Origin: Bacteroidales bacterium
Lineage (GTDB): Bacteria > Bacteroidota > Bacteroidia > Bacteroidales > Muribaculaceae
Direction: 5' to 3'
NCBI GenBank assembly: GCA_019416285.1
Contig: DXXM01000008.1
Location: forward strand, 29,378 to 93,377
DNA length: 64,000 nt
Position numbers and translations under genes: made by a program. Of the stretch, positions 1 through 8,732 are shown piece by piece. The notes beneath the pieces are model-generated. The model saw only the letters and a program-made list of their open reading frames with translations. It made no database searches and was not told the origin of the DNA. The number at the start of each line of letters is the position of its first letter. Position 1 is the stretch's first letter.

Positions 1-485
1 GCAGTGAAGCTGCGGTAGCGTGCGGTGGGAATGTTGTGGCGCATCATGAACTGCTTGGCGAAATCCTTGCTGCCTTCGAGCGCGGCACCAGCCTTGGAGG
101 GGCCCACGACAAGGGGAGCGTCGGCGATGGCTGCGAAATAGTCGTAGATACCTGCCACGAGCGGGTCCTCGTTGCCTACGACAATCATGTCAATGGCGTT
201 GGCGGCTGCAAAATCTTCGATAGCCTTGAAATCGAGGGGCGAGATGGCTATATTTTCGCCGTAGGCGTCAGTGCCGCCGTTGCCGGGAGCTACGAAGAGC
301 TTTTCGAGTCGCGGCGACTGTGCTATCTTCCAGGCAAGGGCACATTCGCGGCCGCCTGAGCCGAGAAGAAGCACTTTGAGTTTCTCGCCCTGTTCGGCGA
401 GGGTCTCGCCGGCGTTGAACGGGCTTTTTTCGGGTGCGTTGCTGACGGGATGACGCAGGGTATTGAGGTTCTGTTGGATTGACAT
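1..485 (-). CDS. purD: Phosphoribosylamine--glycine ligase, 5' part (runs off the left edge)
   Basis: This enzyme joins glycine to 5-phosphoribosylamine using ATP in de novo purine synthesis (cytosol). Only about 161 codons are inside the window. The translation shows the PurD N-terminal loop KVLLLGSGGREC (residues about 37-48), then FVAPGNGGT, VVGNEDPLVAGI and VGPSKAGAALEGSKDFAKQF, all in family order. The ATG at 485 puts about 36 extra residues before the usual N-terminus; I see no better ATG downstream. The His of the usual GSGGREHAL is Cys here. It lies 52 nt downstream of the rRNA methyltransferase gene and is probably cotranscribed with it. Confidence 0.93.
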   Translation of the reverse strand, partial: MSIQQNLNTLRHPVSNAPEKSPFNAGETLAEQGEKLKVLLLGSGGRECALAWKIAQSPRLEKLFVAPGNGGTDAYGENIAISPLDFKAIEDFAAANAIDMIVVGNEDPLVAGIYDYFAAIADAPLVVGPSKAGAALEGSKDFAKQFMMRHNIPTARYRSFT

Positions 486-537
486 GACTGGTTGTGGTGG
501 AGGTTAAGGTATATATTGGTTTGGTGCTTTATTGAAA

Positions 538-2112
538 TCAGTTGTTTTCGGAGGTGTTGCCGTTGTCGCTGTTGGTGTCGGGGCGTTTCCAGCGGCGGCG
601 TGTGCGCATGAAGGGACCTTCGGGCGCGGGAATCGACGGGCGCTTGGGCGACTCGCCGAGCGACTTGAGCGCATGGGGGTTGCGGTGGCGCGAGAGGAGT
701 TCCTCGGCCTCGCTCTGTGCGGCGGTTTCCTCCTTGAATTTGCGGCGGCGCTCCTCGCTGCGTGCATATCCACCCTTTTTCGGGCGGTATTTGTCCTCCA
801 GGGCGTTTGACTTGCGGCGTGAGGAAGCAGCTTCCTTGCCTCCCATGCCCTTGTCGCGGGCGTCGCGCTTCCACTCGCGGTCACTCTTGCGCTCGGGGCG
901 TTTGCGCTCGGGACGGGCTGAGCCCTCTTCCTTCAGCACACCACCCTCGCGGCGGAATTCGCTCTTGGTGCCTTCGAAAATCACATACTCACGCAGCTCG
1001 CAGTCCAGACCGCCGTTCTGCATGGCCTCCTTGGTGGAGGGGGTGAGACCGATAGCCGTGAGATAGTCGGTGTTTGACGAAATCACCCAGGCGTGGTAGC
1101 CGAGGAACACACGTTTGAGCTTCGTGCCGATGAGCTTGTAGAGGAGCTCCATGTCCTGCACGTTGATGCGCTCGCCGTAGGGCGGGTTGGTGATGAGCAC
1201 ACCCGGAGTGCCTTCGGCGGGAGCGGCGTCCCACTGCTGGAGCGATTTGATGCGGAGGTTGATATATTCGTCAACTCCGGCCGAGAGTATGTTGCGCTCG
1301 GCGATGGCCACGGCTTTAGGCGACACGTCGGCGCCGTAGATTTTAAACGCGACCTCGCGCGGCTTCGAATATTCCTCGATGATTTTCTCGAAGAGTTCGC
1401 TGTCATAGTCATGCCAGTGCTCGAAAGCGAAGCCTTTGCGGAAAGAGCCGGGCTTGATGTCGGCGGCAATCATCGCGGCTTCGATGAGGAATGTGCCGGA
1501 ACCGCACATCGGGTCTACGAAGGGTGAGTCGCCTCTCCAGCCGCTCTTGAGGATGATGCCTGCGGCAAGCACCTCGTTGATGGGAGCCTCGGTGGAGGCC
1601 ACGCGCCAGCCGCGTTTGTGGAGCGACTCGCCCGACGAGTTGAGCGAGAGGGTGACGCGGTCGCCGTCGATGTGCACGTTAATCATCACGTCGGCGTCGT
1701 TGAGACGCACGCCGGGACGCTTGTTGGGACCGAAGCGGTCCTTGAAATAGTCGACGATGGCATCCTTGACCCTGTAGGTCACGAAACGCGAGTGGGTGAA
1801 CTCCGAAGAGTGTGATGTGGTGTCGATGGAAAATGTCTTTTCAAGAGTCAGCACCTCGCTCCAGTTGTAATCCTTGACCATCTCGTAGAGCGAGTCGGCA
1901 TCCTTGGCTATGAACTTGTAGATAGGCTTGAGGATGCACAGCGCCGTGCGGCAGCAGATATTGGCGCGGTAGAGCGTGTCGAGGTCTCCTTCGAAAGAAA
2001 CCATGCGGCGTCCGGGCTCGACATTGACGGCTCCTATCTGGCGGAGCTCTTCGGCGAGGACTTCTTCAAGACCCTTGAAGGTCTTTGCGACCATTTCAAA
2101 ACGTTGTTCCAT
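538..2112 (-). CDS. THUMP-domain class I rRNA methyltransferase (RlmL/YcbY-like)
   Basis: This is a 524-residue SAM-dependent RNA methyltransferase, probably making m2G in 23S rRNA. The N-terminal third is a THUMP-type RNA-binding region (FKGLEEVLAEELRQIGA near residue 13). The Rossmann methyltransferase core follows, with the SAM loop FVDPMCGSGTFLIEAA and the catalytic motif NPPYGER that marks N2-guanine or N6-adenine chemistry. The last 120 or so residues are a low-complexity Arg/Lys/Glu-rich tail (ERKRPERKSDREWKRD), probably an RNA-binding extension; it is far more basic than the core. The start is the ATG at 2112, followed by MEQRFEMVAKTFKGLEE. Family assignment is firm, the exact target base is inferred. 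Confidence 0.9.
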   Translation of the reverse strand: MEQRFEMVAKTFKGLEEVLAEELRQIGAVNVEPGRRMVSFEGDLDTLYRANICCRTALCILKPIYKFIAKDADSLYEMVKDYNWSEVLTLEKTFSIDTTSHSSEFTHSRFVTYRVKDAIVDYFKDRFGPNKRPGVRLNDADVMINVHIDGDRVTLSLNSSGESLHKRGWRVASTEAPINEVLAAGIILKSGWRGDSPFVDPMCGSGTFLIEAAMIAADIKPGSFRKGFAFEHWHDYDSELFEKIIEEYSKPREVAFKIYGADVSPKAVAIAERNILSAGVDEYINLRIKSLQQWDAAPAEGTPGVLITNPPYGERINVQDMELLYKLIGTKLKRVFLGYHAWVISSNTDYLTAIGLTPSTKEAMQNGGLDCELREYVIFEGTKSEFRREGGVLKEEGSARPERKRPERKSDREWKRDARDKGMGGKEAASSRRKSNALEDKYRPKKGGYARSEERRRKFKEETAAQSEAEELLSRHRNPHALKSLGESPKRPSIPAPEGPFMRTRRRWKRPDTNSDNGNTSENN

Positions 2113-2212
2113 TCTGTATATCTCCTTTTGTAATTTTTCTGTCTTTTCTGCTATTGTTTTCCTGTTTCCGGACCGCCGCCGGGGTTGGGATGCTCCCGGG
2201 GCGCGGTGTGCT

Positions 2213-3124
2213 TCAGCGTGAGGAGCGGAAATTGTCGGCGCGGGCCTGAATCAGCTTCTCGCCGGGGTCGACATCGCGTGTGACCCAAAGGTTACCTCCG
2301 ATCACGGCGCCATCGCCTATGTTCACGCGGCCGAGGATGGTCGAGTTGGAGTAGATGACCACGTCGTTGCCGATAATAGGGTGGCGGGGTATGCCCTTGA
2401 CGGGATTGTTGGAGTCGTCGGTCACGAAACTGCGTGCGCCAAGGGTGACTCCCTGATAAATCTTGACATTGTTGCCTATGATGGCTGTGGCTCCGATGAC
2501 CACACCCGTTCCGTGGTCAATCACAAAGCGTTCTCCGATTGTGGCTCCGGGGTGAATGTCGATACCTGTCTCGGAGTGTGCGAGTTCAGTTATCATCCTG
2601 GGGACAATCGGGGCCCCGAGGTCATAGAGACGGTGGGCTATGCGGTAGCTCATTGTGGCCCGGAATCCGGGATAGCAGGCGATGACCTCGTGAGTGGAAA
2701 TAGCGGCCGGGTCGCCGAGATAGGTTGCGTCGATGTCCGTGTCGAGGATGTGGCGCAGTCCGGGCAGACTCTCGATGAAGGAGTCGGCGCAGATGTCGGC
2801 GCGGCGGCGGATTTCAGCCAGGGAAATCTCGCAGTTGGAGCGGTCGAAACAGAGTCCCGCGGCAACCTGGGTTGAGAGCAGAGTGTGGAGCTCATGACAT
2901 TCGAGCGTCATGACTGAACGCATTATCGAGGGGTCGCCGTCGCTCTCGGTGAAAAAGCCGGGAAACATCAGCCGCGAGGCGAGTTCGATGATGCGGCGCA
3001 CATTGCCGGTCGACAGCAGAGGCTCGCCCTCACCGGTCCGGGTGGGGCATACGTGACGCATTTCGTCGATACTGCAGAGGTGTCCTATCACCCGGTCGAT
3101 ACTTGGCCGCTTGGTCTGTTCCAT
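2213..3124 (-). CDS. cysE: Serine O-acetyltransferase
   Basis: It transfers acetyl from acetyl-CoA to L-serine, giving O-acetylserine for cysteine synthesis (cytosol). The C-terminal half is a left-handed beta-helix of hexapeptide repeats (IHPGATIGERFVIDHGTGVV, then VKIYQGVTLGA and PIIGNDVVIYSNSTILG), with the catalytic-site motif DHGTGVVIG. The N-terminal alpha-helical SAT domain is present. I chose the ATG at 3124 (MEQTKRPSID, 303 aa). The frame stays open to a TTG at 3211, but that codon lies within a few bases of the predicted transcription start, so it cannot be the start if the promoter call is right. It lies directly downstream of the channel gene but has its own promoter. Confidence 0.92.
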   Translation of the reverse strand: MEQTKRPSIDRVIGHLCSIDEMRHVCPTRTGEGEPLLSTGNVRRIIELASRLMFPGFFTESDGDPSIMRSVMTLECHELHTLLSTQVAAGLCFDRSNCEISLAEIRRRADICADSFIESLPGLRHILDTDIDATYLGDPAAISTHEVIACYPGFRATMSYRIAHRLYDLGAPIVPRMITELAHSETGIDIHPGATIGERFVIDHGTGVVIGATAIIGNNVKIYQGVTLGARSFVTDDSNNPVKGIPRHPIIGNDVVIYSNSTILGRVNIGDGAVIGGNLWVTRDVDPGEKLIQARADNFRSSR

Positions 3125-3208
3125 GATTTCAGTATTACTGTCGGGGTTGATGCGTGTCTTGGGCAGCAGAGGCGCCTCGGATAGCTCCGGCGCGTTTTTC
3201 CGATAGTG

Positions 3209-3216
3209 CAAAGTTA
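3209..3216 (-). promoter_or_regulatory. -7 promoter box of cysE, overlapping the upstream stop codon
   Basis: TAACTTTG matches the Bacteroidales -7 consensus TAnnTTTG. The TAA stop of the channel gene is the first three bases of the box. Predicted transcription start is about 3202, leaving a leader of roughly 80 nt before the ATG at 3124. No clear -33 TTTG was seen. Confidence 0.6.
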
Positions 3217-3972
3217 CGTTTTTTTAGAGAGATTGTTGATAAATTTTGATGATATTTTCGCAAGATCGTCATTCTGCGAGCGATATATCTCCTGCGACTT
3301 GCGGTACTGACGTATGAGTGAGGTTATATAGACCGTGAAGAGGGGAAACATGATGATTCCGCACACCGAGAGCAGGCAGCCTATGAGTTCACCGGGGATG
3401 GTGACGGGATAGATGTTGCAGCCGAGAGTGGTGGCGTTCATGCAGGCCCACCAGAGCGCGAGCCCGAAGTTTGTGACCTGCGGATTGTCGCCGCTCTCGC
3501 AGTAGTAAAATATCAGACTGCCGAGATAGATGAAGGCGGCAAGAGTCACGATATATGCGGCGAGGAAAGAGGTGAGTCTGTTGTGCGAGAAGGCTCCGAC
3601 CACTATGGCCATGGCCATGACTCCGCGGGCCAGCGGGATGAAGCGGACAAAGAAGAGGGCTTCGCCCGATAGGTGTATGTCGAGGATGTCTACGAGGTTG
3701 AGATAGGGGATGGAGAGTAGCAGAAACAGGAAGTGGGTGCGCAGATAGTGCCAGCGGTTGTCGGCTATGGCGAGCTCGATGAAGAAATCTATCATGAACA
3801 CGACGCATACCCAGAACTGGAACGTCATGTATTCCCTGTTTTCGAGAAAGTTCACTCCGTTGAATGTGTCGGCGGAGATGAACACTATGAGGAGTATCGA
3901 CAGGACGATGATTATCCATCGGAGTATGTCGATGAAATATCTGTTGTGTAGTGGTGTGTTTCCCTCGTTCAT
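3214..3972 (-). CDS. Voltage-gated-like ion channel with a non-canonical pore motif
   Basis: This is a 252-residue inner-membrane protein. Hydrophobic segments are visible at WIIIVLSILLIVFIS, FQFWVCVVFMIDFFIEL, THFLFLLLSIPYLNLV, an Arg-containing S4-like stretch (FFVRFIPLARGVMAM), FLAAYIVTLAAFIYLG and LIGCLLSVCGIIMFPLF. This is the S1-S4 plus S5-pore-S6 layout of the potassium-channel superfamily. The pore region reads MNATTLGCNIYPVT where potassium channels have TTVGYGD followed by a Pro-containing turn. The filter residues are therefore replaced and one position shorter, and ion selectivity cannot be assumed. I chose the ATG at 3972 over an in-frame GTG at 4008. A short cytoplasmic tail rich in Lys/Ser follows S6. 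Confidence 0.75.
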   Translation of the reverse strand: MNEGNTPLHNRYFIDILRWIIIVLSILLIVFISADTFNGVNFLENREYMTFQFWVCVVFMIDFFIELAIADNRWHYLRTHFLFLLLSIPYLNLVDILDIHLSGEALFFVRFIPLARGVMAMAIVVGAFSHNRLTSFLAAYIVTLAAFIYLGSLIFYYCESGDNPQVTNFGLALWWACMNATTLGCNIYPVTIPGELIGCLLSVCGIIMFPLFTVYITSLIRQYRKSQEIYRSQNDDLAKISSKFINNLSKKT

Positions 3973-4043
3973 GACTGTTGGCGGTGATGGTTGGGCGTAT
4001 ATATTCACAACAATCCGCCGGGGCCGATGGTTTCTGCGCGGGC

Positions 4044-4098
4044 TGAAAAGAAACCCGGCACCGTCGGGATTCCCTGCGGGGGAGGCGACGGTGCCGGG
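4044..4098 (-). terminator. Rho-independent terminator of the TPR lipoprotein gene
   Basis: A perfect 13-bp inverted repeat (4054-4066 and 4086-4098, CCCGGCACCGTCG arms) is followed on the minus strand by TTTCTTTTC. It begins 33 nt past the stop codon of the gene ending at 4132. Confidence 0.85.
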
Positions 4099-4131
4099 CT
4101 GTGGCGTTTTATCTGTCGTTCAGATTCCTGA

Positions 4132-5817
4132 TTAGAGAACTGAAGAGAGGTTGAAACGAGAGAATTCGAGGTCGTTTGCGGCCTGCTTTGCAAGAGTGTT
4201 GTCGAGCTTGATAGCCTGACGGAGATTAGCGAGGACAGCCTGCTCGTTGTTGGTGCGTGCGCCGAGGACAGCCATGAGATAGTAGGTTGTTGCGTCGGGA
4301 GCCTGGATACCTGCGAGAGTAGTCTTAGCCTTGCTGTAGTCCTTGCTGAGAATCTGAGCGAGGGCAGCGTTGTTGCTCTTGTCGTTGCCGAAAGCCTTGA
4401 CAGCGGCGTTCACATCACCCTGCTGGAGATAGTATACACCGAGAGCTGAGCCGAGTTCGGGGAGACCACCTGCCTTGCCGAAGGCCTGGTTAGCAGCGCG
4501 GAAGTCGTTGTTGACGAGGGCTACGAGACCCTGGTTCATCTGTACTTCGGGAGCGTTGGCGTTGATGCTTGCAGCCTTCTTGAAGTTGCTCATGGCAGCA
4601 TCGTAGTCACCCTGCTGGTAGAGAACCATACCGAGGTTGTTGAATCCGCGGTAGTCGTTGGGATAGAACTTGGTGGCTGCGGTGTAGATAGCCTTCTTGC
4701 GGTTGAGGTCGTTGGTAAGAGTTGCGGTGTAGAGGATTTCGTCTACAGTGAGAGTAGAGGGATCGGTGTCGAAAGCCTTGTTGAGCTCGTCGTCGCTCTT
4801 GCCGATTACGTCAACGCTTGCAGTGAGGCGTGAGTAGCGGAGTTTGGGGAGGATAGTCTCGGCGAGTTCGTCGAATACGCTTGACATATTGCGGATTTCA
4901 CGGTCGCGTACTTCGGGATCCTGATACATCTTGAGGACGCTGAGGATGAGGTCCTTGTCCTGGATGTTGCTCTCGGAAACGAGCTTCTGGAAGCCTTCCC
5001 AGTCCTCGGGAGTGAAGTTAGCGGTGAGTTCGCCGAAGTTGGAGATATTTTCTTTCTTGAGCTTCTTCTCGAGATAGCCCTTGGTGTTGGTCTCACGTTT
5101 TTCAGCGAGTTTGGCGTTGAAGTCGTAGGGACCGTCAGGTGAAGCGTATGACTCGATGTTGAGTTCCTTGATTTCGCGGCGGTCGTCAGCGCTGGCTGCT
5201 GCTACCTGCTCGTTCCAAGACTTCATGTCGGCAGAGTTGAGCTGGCTGTCGCGGAGGTTGGCCACGTTGATAAGGAAGAGGATGTCTGCTTTGTACTTTT
5301 CGTTGATGATGCGCTGGAACTTGTCGGCTGCGGTAGCGGGATCGACAGTGCCTGCGTCGGCGAGAGCTGCGGTGGCGATTACGCCGTCAGCCACTTTCAC
5401 ACGGGGGAGGACATACTGTTTGCCTTTCTGGTCTACAGTGAAGCCGAGGTAGAGCTCTGAACGCTGCATTGCGGGCTGATAGACATAGTTGACGGGGATG
5501 GTGACAGTGCCGCCGTTGTCATAGGAAATGACGCGGTTGTTGCCACGCACCTTCTCGCCCTGGAATGTCATGGGGTTGCCTGCGAGTTCAGTGTTGTCAA
5601 ATGTGAGGTAAGGAGTAACAGTGACAGTCGCATTCTTTACGAAGAACTTCGGGGGAATGTTACCGGTCACGGTAGCGGGTACGTTCTGGCCCACTACTTC
5701 GAGGGGGTTGGGGTTTGTTGAGAAGTAATCAGCGGCAAACTGATTCATCTTCTTTCCGCAACCGGTCAGCAGAAGAGCTGAACCGAGAAGCATTGAGAAA
5801 GCGGATTTTTTGTCCAT
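4132..5817 (-). CDS. TPR lipoprotein with an OmpA-like central segment
   Basis: This is a 561-residue envelope lipoprotein. The signal peptide ends in the lipobox LLTGC (Cys20). A beta-rich N-terminal half of unknown fold is followed near residue 220 by ELNIESYASPDGPYDFNAKL and AEKRETNTKGYLEKKL, which resemble the peptidoglycan-binding OmpA core. Tetratricopeptide repeats fill the C-terminal 190 residues (for example GFNNLGMVLYQQGDYDAAMS and NFKKAASINANAPEVQMNQG). An outer-membrane scaffolding or assembly role is plausible but inferred. It is a single-gene unit with a strong promoter and its own terminator, and is probably well expressed. Confidence 0.85.
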   Translation of the reverse strand: MDKKSAFSMLLGSALLLTGCGKKMNQFAADYFSTNPNPLEVVGQNVPATVTGNIPPKFFVKNATVTVTPYLTFDNTELAGNPMTFQGEKVRGNNRVISYDNGGTVTIPVNYVYQPAMQRSELYLGFTVDQKGKQYVLPRVKVADGVIATAALADAGTVDPATAADKFQRIINEKYKADILFLINVANLRDSQLNSADMKSWNEQVAAASADDRREIKELNIESYASPDGPYDFNAKLAEKRETNTKGYLEKKLKKENISNFGELTANFTPEDWEGFQKLVSESNIQDKDLILSVLKMYQDPEVRDREIRNMSSVFDELAETILPKLRYSRLTASVDVIGKSDDELNKAFDTDPSTLTVDEILYTATLTNDLNRKKAIYTAATKFYPNDYRGFNNLGMVLYQQGDYDAAMSNFKKAASINANAPEVQMNQGLVALVNNDFRAANQAFGKAGGLPELGSALGVYYLQQGDVNAAVKAFGNDKSNNAALAQILSKDYSKAKTTLAGIQAPDATTYYLMAVLGARTNNEQAVLANLRQAIKLDNTLAKQAANDLEFSRFNLSSVL

Positions 5818-5882
5818 AGCAAAAAAATGTAGTTATAGTGTGACGAATTTACGTTATAATGTATGCAGACGCAATTCAGTAG

Positions 5883-5915
5883 CAAAGATACAACCTTTAT
5901 TGTTAATATGCCAAA
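5883..5915 (-). promoter_or_regulatory. Promoter of the TPR lipoprotein gene
   Basis: The -7 box TATCTTTG (5883-5890) has TTTG (5912-5915) 21 nt upstream, close to the Bacteroidales -33/-7 arrangement. The leader to the ATG at 5817 is about 60 nt. Confidence 0.75.
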
Positions 5916-5963
5916 TTTTTAAAAAATAATGTTTAAAAAATGGCTGATTTCATGAATATGTTG

Positions 5964-5971
5964 TACTTTTG
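5964..5971 (+). promoter_or_regulatory. -7 promoter box of speA
   Basis: TACTTTTG matches TAnnTTTG. Transcription would start near 5978, giving a leader of about 98 nt that contains a G+C-rich hairpin near 5987-6003. The -33 element is not obvious. Confidence 0.6.
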
Positions 5972-6075
5972 TTTCTTAGGAATAATGACCCTGCCGCGGC
6001 GGGGCTCCGGTTCCGCACAATATAAAACGTAACATACACCTATATATTAATAGTATCAATAAGCACTGACAGCCG

Positions 6076-7977
6076 ATGAGAAAATGGCGCATAGAAGACA
6101 GCGAGGAGCTGTATAACATCCAGGGATGGGGACGCAAGTATTTCTCCATCAATGAGAAAGGTAACGTCGCTGTGACACCCCGCGAGGGGTTTGCCTCTGT
6201 GGATCTCCGCGAGGTCATGGACGAACTGCAGGTGAGGGATATCACTTCGCCTGTGCTGCTGCGTTTCCCGGATATTCTCGACAACCGCATCGAGAAAATC
6301 TCCAACTGTTTCTCCATAGCCTCGAAGGAGTATGACTACGAGGGGAAAAACTATATCATCTATCCCATCAAGGTAAATCAGATGCGTCCCGTAGTGGAGG
6401 AAATCGTGACCTATGGCGAGAAATTCAACATCGGTCTTGAGGCGGGCTCGAAGCCCGAACTTCACGCTGTCCTTGCCAACAATATCAAGGAAAATGCCCT
6501 GATTATCTGCAACGGTTACAAGGACCAGACTTATATCGAGCTGGCTCTGCTCGCCCAGAAGATGGGACGCCGCATCTATCTCGTGGTCGAGAAGCTCAGC
6601 GAGCTCCGCATAATCTCGGAGGTGGCCAAGCGCATCGGCATAGACCCGAATGTGGGCATCCGCATCAAGCTCGCCTCTTCAGGCTCCGGAAAGTGGGAGA
6701 CGAGCGGAGGCGACGTGTCGAAATTCGGCCTCAACTCTTCAGAACTTCTCGAGGCGCTCGACTTCATGGAGCGCAACAAGATGAAACACTGTCTGAAGCT
6801 CATCCACTTCCACATAGGCAGTCAGATTACCAAAATCCGCCGCATCAAGACCGCTATCCGGGAGGCCGCCCAGTTCTATGTACAGCTCTCGCAGATGGGT
6901 TTCGACATCGACTTCATGGATATAGGCGGCGGACTCGGAGTGGACTACGACGGTACGCGCAACTCTGCTTCGGGTAGCTCGATGAACTACAGCATCCAGG
7001 AGTATGCCAACGACGCCGTGTCGACCATTGTCGACGCCTGTCAGAAAAACGGCATCAAGCAGCCAAACATCATCAACGAGAGCGGCCGCTCGCTGACCGC
7101 CCACCATTCGGTGCTCGTGTTTGAGGTGCTTGAGACTACCCAGCTCCCCTTCTGGAAGGATTCAAAGGATATAGAGGAAACCGACCATGAACTCGCCAAG
7201 GAGCTTTATGAAATCTGGGACAAACTCGATCAGCAACGCCTTCTCGAAAGTTGGCACGACGCCCTTCAGATTCGTGAGGAGGCCCTGGACCTCTTCAGCC
7301 TCGGGATGCTCGACCTGCGCACCCGCGCTCAGATTGAGGAACTGTTCTGGAGCATAGCCCGTGAGGTGGGCGACATTGCCTCGGGCATGAAACATGCTCC
7401 CGAGGAGCTCCGTAAGGTGGCGAAGATGGTGCCCGACAAGTATTTCTGCAACTTCTCGCTCTTCCAGTCGCTCACCGACTCGTGGGCCATCGACCAGGTG
7501 TTCCCCATCATCCCGCTCTCGCGCCTCGACGAGAAACCGACACGCACCTGCACACTCCAGGACATCACCTGCGACAGCGACGGCAAGATTTCAAATTTCA
7601 TCTCCAACCACGGAGGTGTGGCCAACTCGCTTCCCGTGCATCCGGTCAAGACAGGTGAGCCGTATTATCTCGGTGTGTTCCTCGTGGGCGCCTATCAGGA
7701 AATCCTCGGCGACATGCACAACCTCTTCGGCGACACAAATGCCGTGCATATCTCGGTCTACAAGGACCACTATGAGATTGACCGCATAATCGACGGCGAG
7801 ACGGTGGCCGATGTGCTCGACTATGTGCAGTTCAACCCGAAAAAGCTCGTGCGCAATGTCGAGGCCTGGGTTACATCGTCGATGAAGGCCGGCAAGATTA
7901 CTCCTGACGAGGGACGCGAGTTCCTCAGCAACTACCGCTCGGGCCTCTACGGTTACACCTATATAGAAAAGGACTGA
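6076..7977 (+). CDS. speA: Biosynthetic arginine decarboxylase
   Basis: This PLP enzyme decarboxylates arginine to agmatine, the first step to putrescine and spermidine. At 633 residues it has the normal length of the large biosynthetic (fold III, alanine-racemase-like) type. The PLP-binding Lys99 sits in IIYPIKVNQMRPV. HFHIGSQITKIR and MDIGGGLGVDYDG mark the barrel, and INESGRSLTAHHSVLVFEV and CDSDGKISNF are the C-terminal active-site segments. The start MRKWRIEDSEELYNIQGWG is typical of the family. truA follows after only 5 nt. Confidence 0.96.
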   Translation: MRKWRIEDSEELYNIQGWGRKYFSINEKGNVAVTPREGFASVDLREVMDELQVRDITSPVLLRFPDILDNRIEKISNCFSIASKEYDYEGKNYIIYPIKVNQMRPVVEEIVTYGEKFNIGLEAGSKPELHAVLANNIKENALIICNGYKDQTYIELALLAQKMGRRIYLVVEKLSELRIISEVAKRIGIDPNVGIRIKLASSGSGKWETSGGDVSKFGLNSSELLEALDFMERNKMKHCLKLIHFHIGSQITKIRRIKTAIREAAQFYVQLSQMGFDIDFMDIGGGLGVDYDGTRNSASGSSMNYSIQEYANDAVSTIVDACQKNGIKQPNIINESGRSLTAHHSVLVFEVLETTQLPFWKDSKDIEETDHELAKELYEIWDKLDQQRLLESWHDALQIREEALDLFSLGMLDLRTRAQIEELFWSIAREVGDIASGMKHAPEELRKVAKMVPDKYFCNFSLFQSLTDSWAIDQVFPIIPLSRLDEKPTRTCTLQDITCDSDGKISNFISNHGGVANSLPVHPVKTGEPYYLGVFLVGAYQEILGDMHNLFGDTNAVHISVYKDHYEIDRIIDGETVADVLDYVQFNPKKLVRNVEAWVTSSMKAGKITPDEGREFLSNYRSGLYGYTYIEKD

Positions 7978-7982
7978 CACCA

Positions 7983-8723
7983 GTGGGACAGACGAGATAT
8001 TTCATGCGTCTGGCCTATCGCGGCGCGCCTTTCCACGGCTGGCAGTGCCAGCCGGGAGAGGTGACCGTCCAGTCGGTCATCGAGGACGCTCTCTCGACAG
8101 TGATGCGCAGAGAGATGAAGATTGTCGGCGCCGGACGCACCGACACCGGGGTCAACGCCCGCATGATGGTGGCTCACTTCGACATGGAGGAGCCGATTGC
8201 TGATGCAGCCCGTCTGGTGCGCAATCTCAATGCCCTCGTAGGTAAGGATATAGCCATCGAGGAGATTTATGAGGTCGAGCCCGGCAAGCACGCGCGTTTC
8301 GACGCCACCTCGCGCACCTATCATTACTATGCCGTCACGCAGAAATCACCATTTTTCTATCCTCTGAGCTGGAAGGCTCCCGAGGGACTTGATTTCGCAA
8401 AGATGAACGAGGCCGCGGCCCTGCTGCTCGAGACTTCAGATTTCACATCCTTTGCCAAACTTCACACCGACGCCAAGACCAATATCTGTCGCGTCACCCG
8501 CGCCCGCTGGGAGCAGGTGGGGCCTGACGCGTGGGTGTTTGTCATTACGGCCGACCGCTTTCTGCGCAACATGGTGCGCGCCGTGGTCGGGACGCTCGTC
8601 GAAGTGGGTCGGGGCAAGATGTCGGTGGAGCAGTTTGCCGCTGTTATAGCCTGCAAGGACCGCTGCGCCGCAGGTACGTCTATGCCGGGCCATGCGCTTT
8701 TTCTGTGGGAGGTGACATATTGA
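7983..8723 (+). CDS. truA: tRNA pseudouridine(38-40) synthase
   Basis: It converts uridines 38-40 of the tRNA anticodon stem-loop to pseudouridine. The catalytic Asp is D54 in GAGRTDTGVNARM. The other conserved segments RTYHYYAVTQKSPF and FLRNMVRAVVGTLVEVGRG are present, and at 246 aa the length is normal. Translation most likely starts at the GTG at 7983: the family N-terminus RYFMRLAYRGAPFHGW would lose its first strand if the ATG at 8004 were used. It is tightly coupled to speA (5 nt) and glsA (9 nt). Confidence 0.95.
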   Translation: MGQTRYFMRLAYRGAPFHGWQCQPGEVTVQSVIEDALSTVMRREMKIVGAGRTDTGVNARMMVAHFDMEEPIADAARLVRNLNALVGKDIAIEEIYEVEPGKHARFDATSRTYHYYAVTQKSPFFYPLSWKAPEGLDFAKMNEAAALLLETSDFTSFAKLHTDAKTNICRVTRARWEQVGPDAWVFVITADRFLRNMVRAVVGTLVEVGRGKMSVEQFAAVIACKDRCAAGTSMPGHALFLWEVTY

Positions 8724-8732
8724 GTTTTTGAT

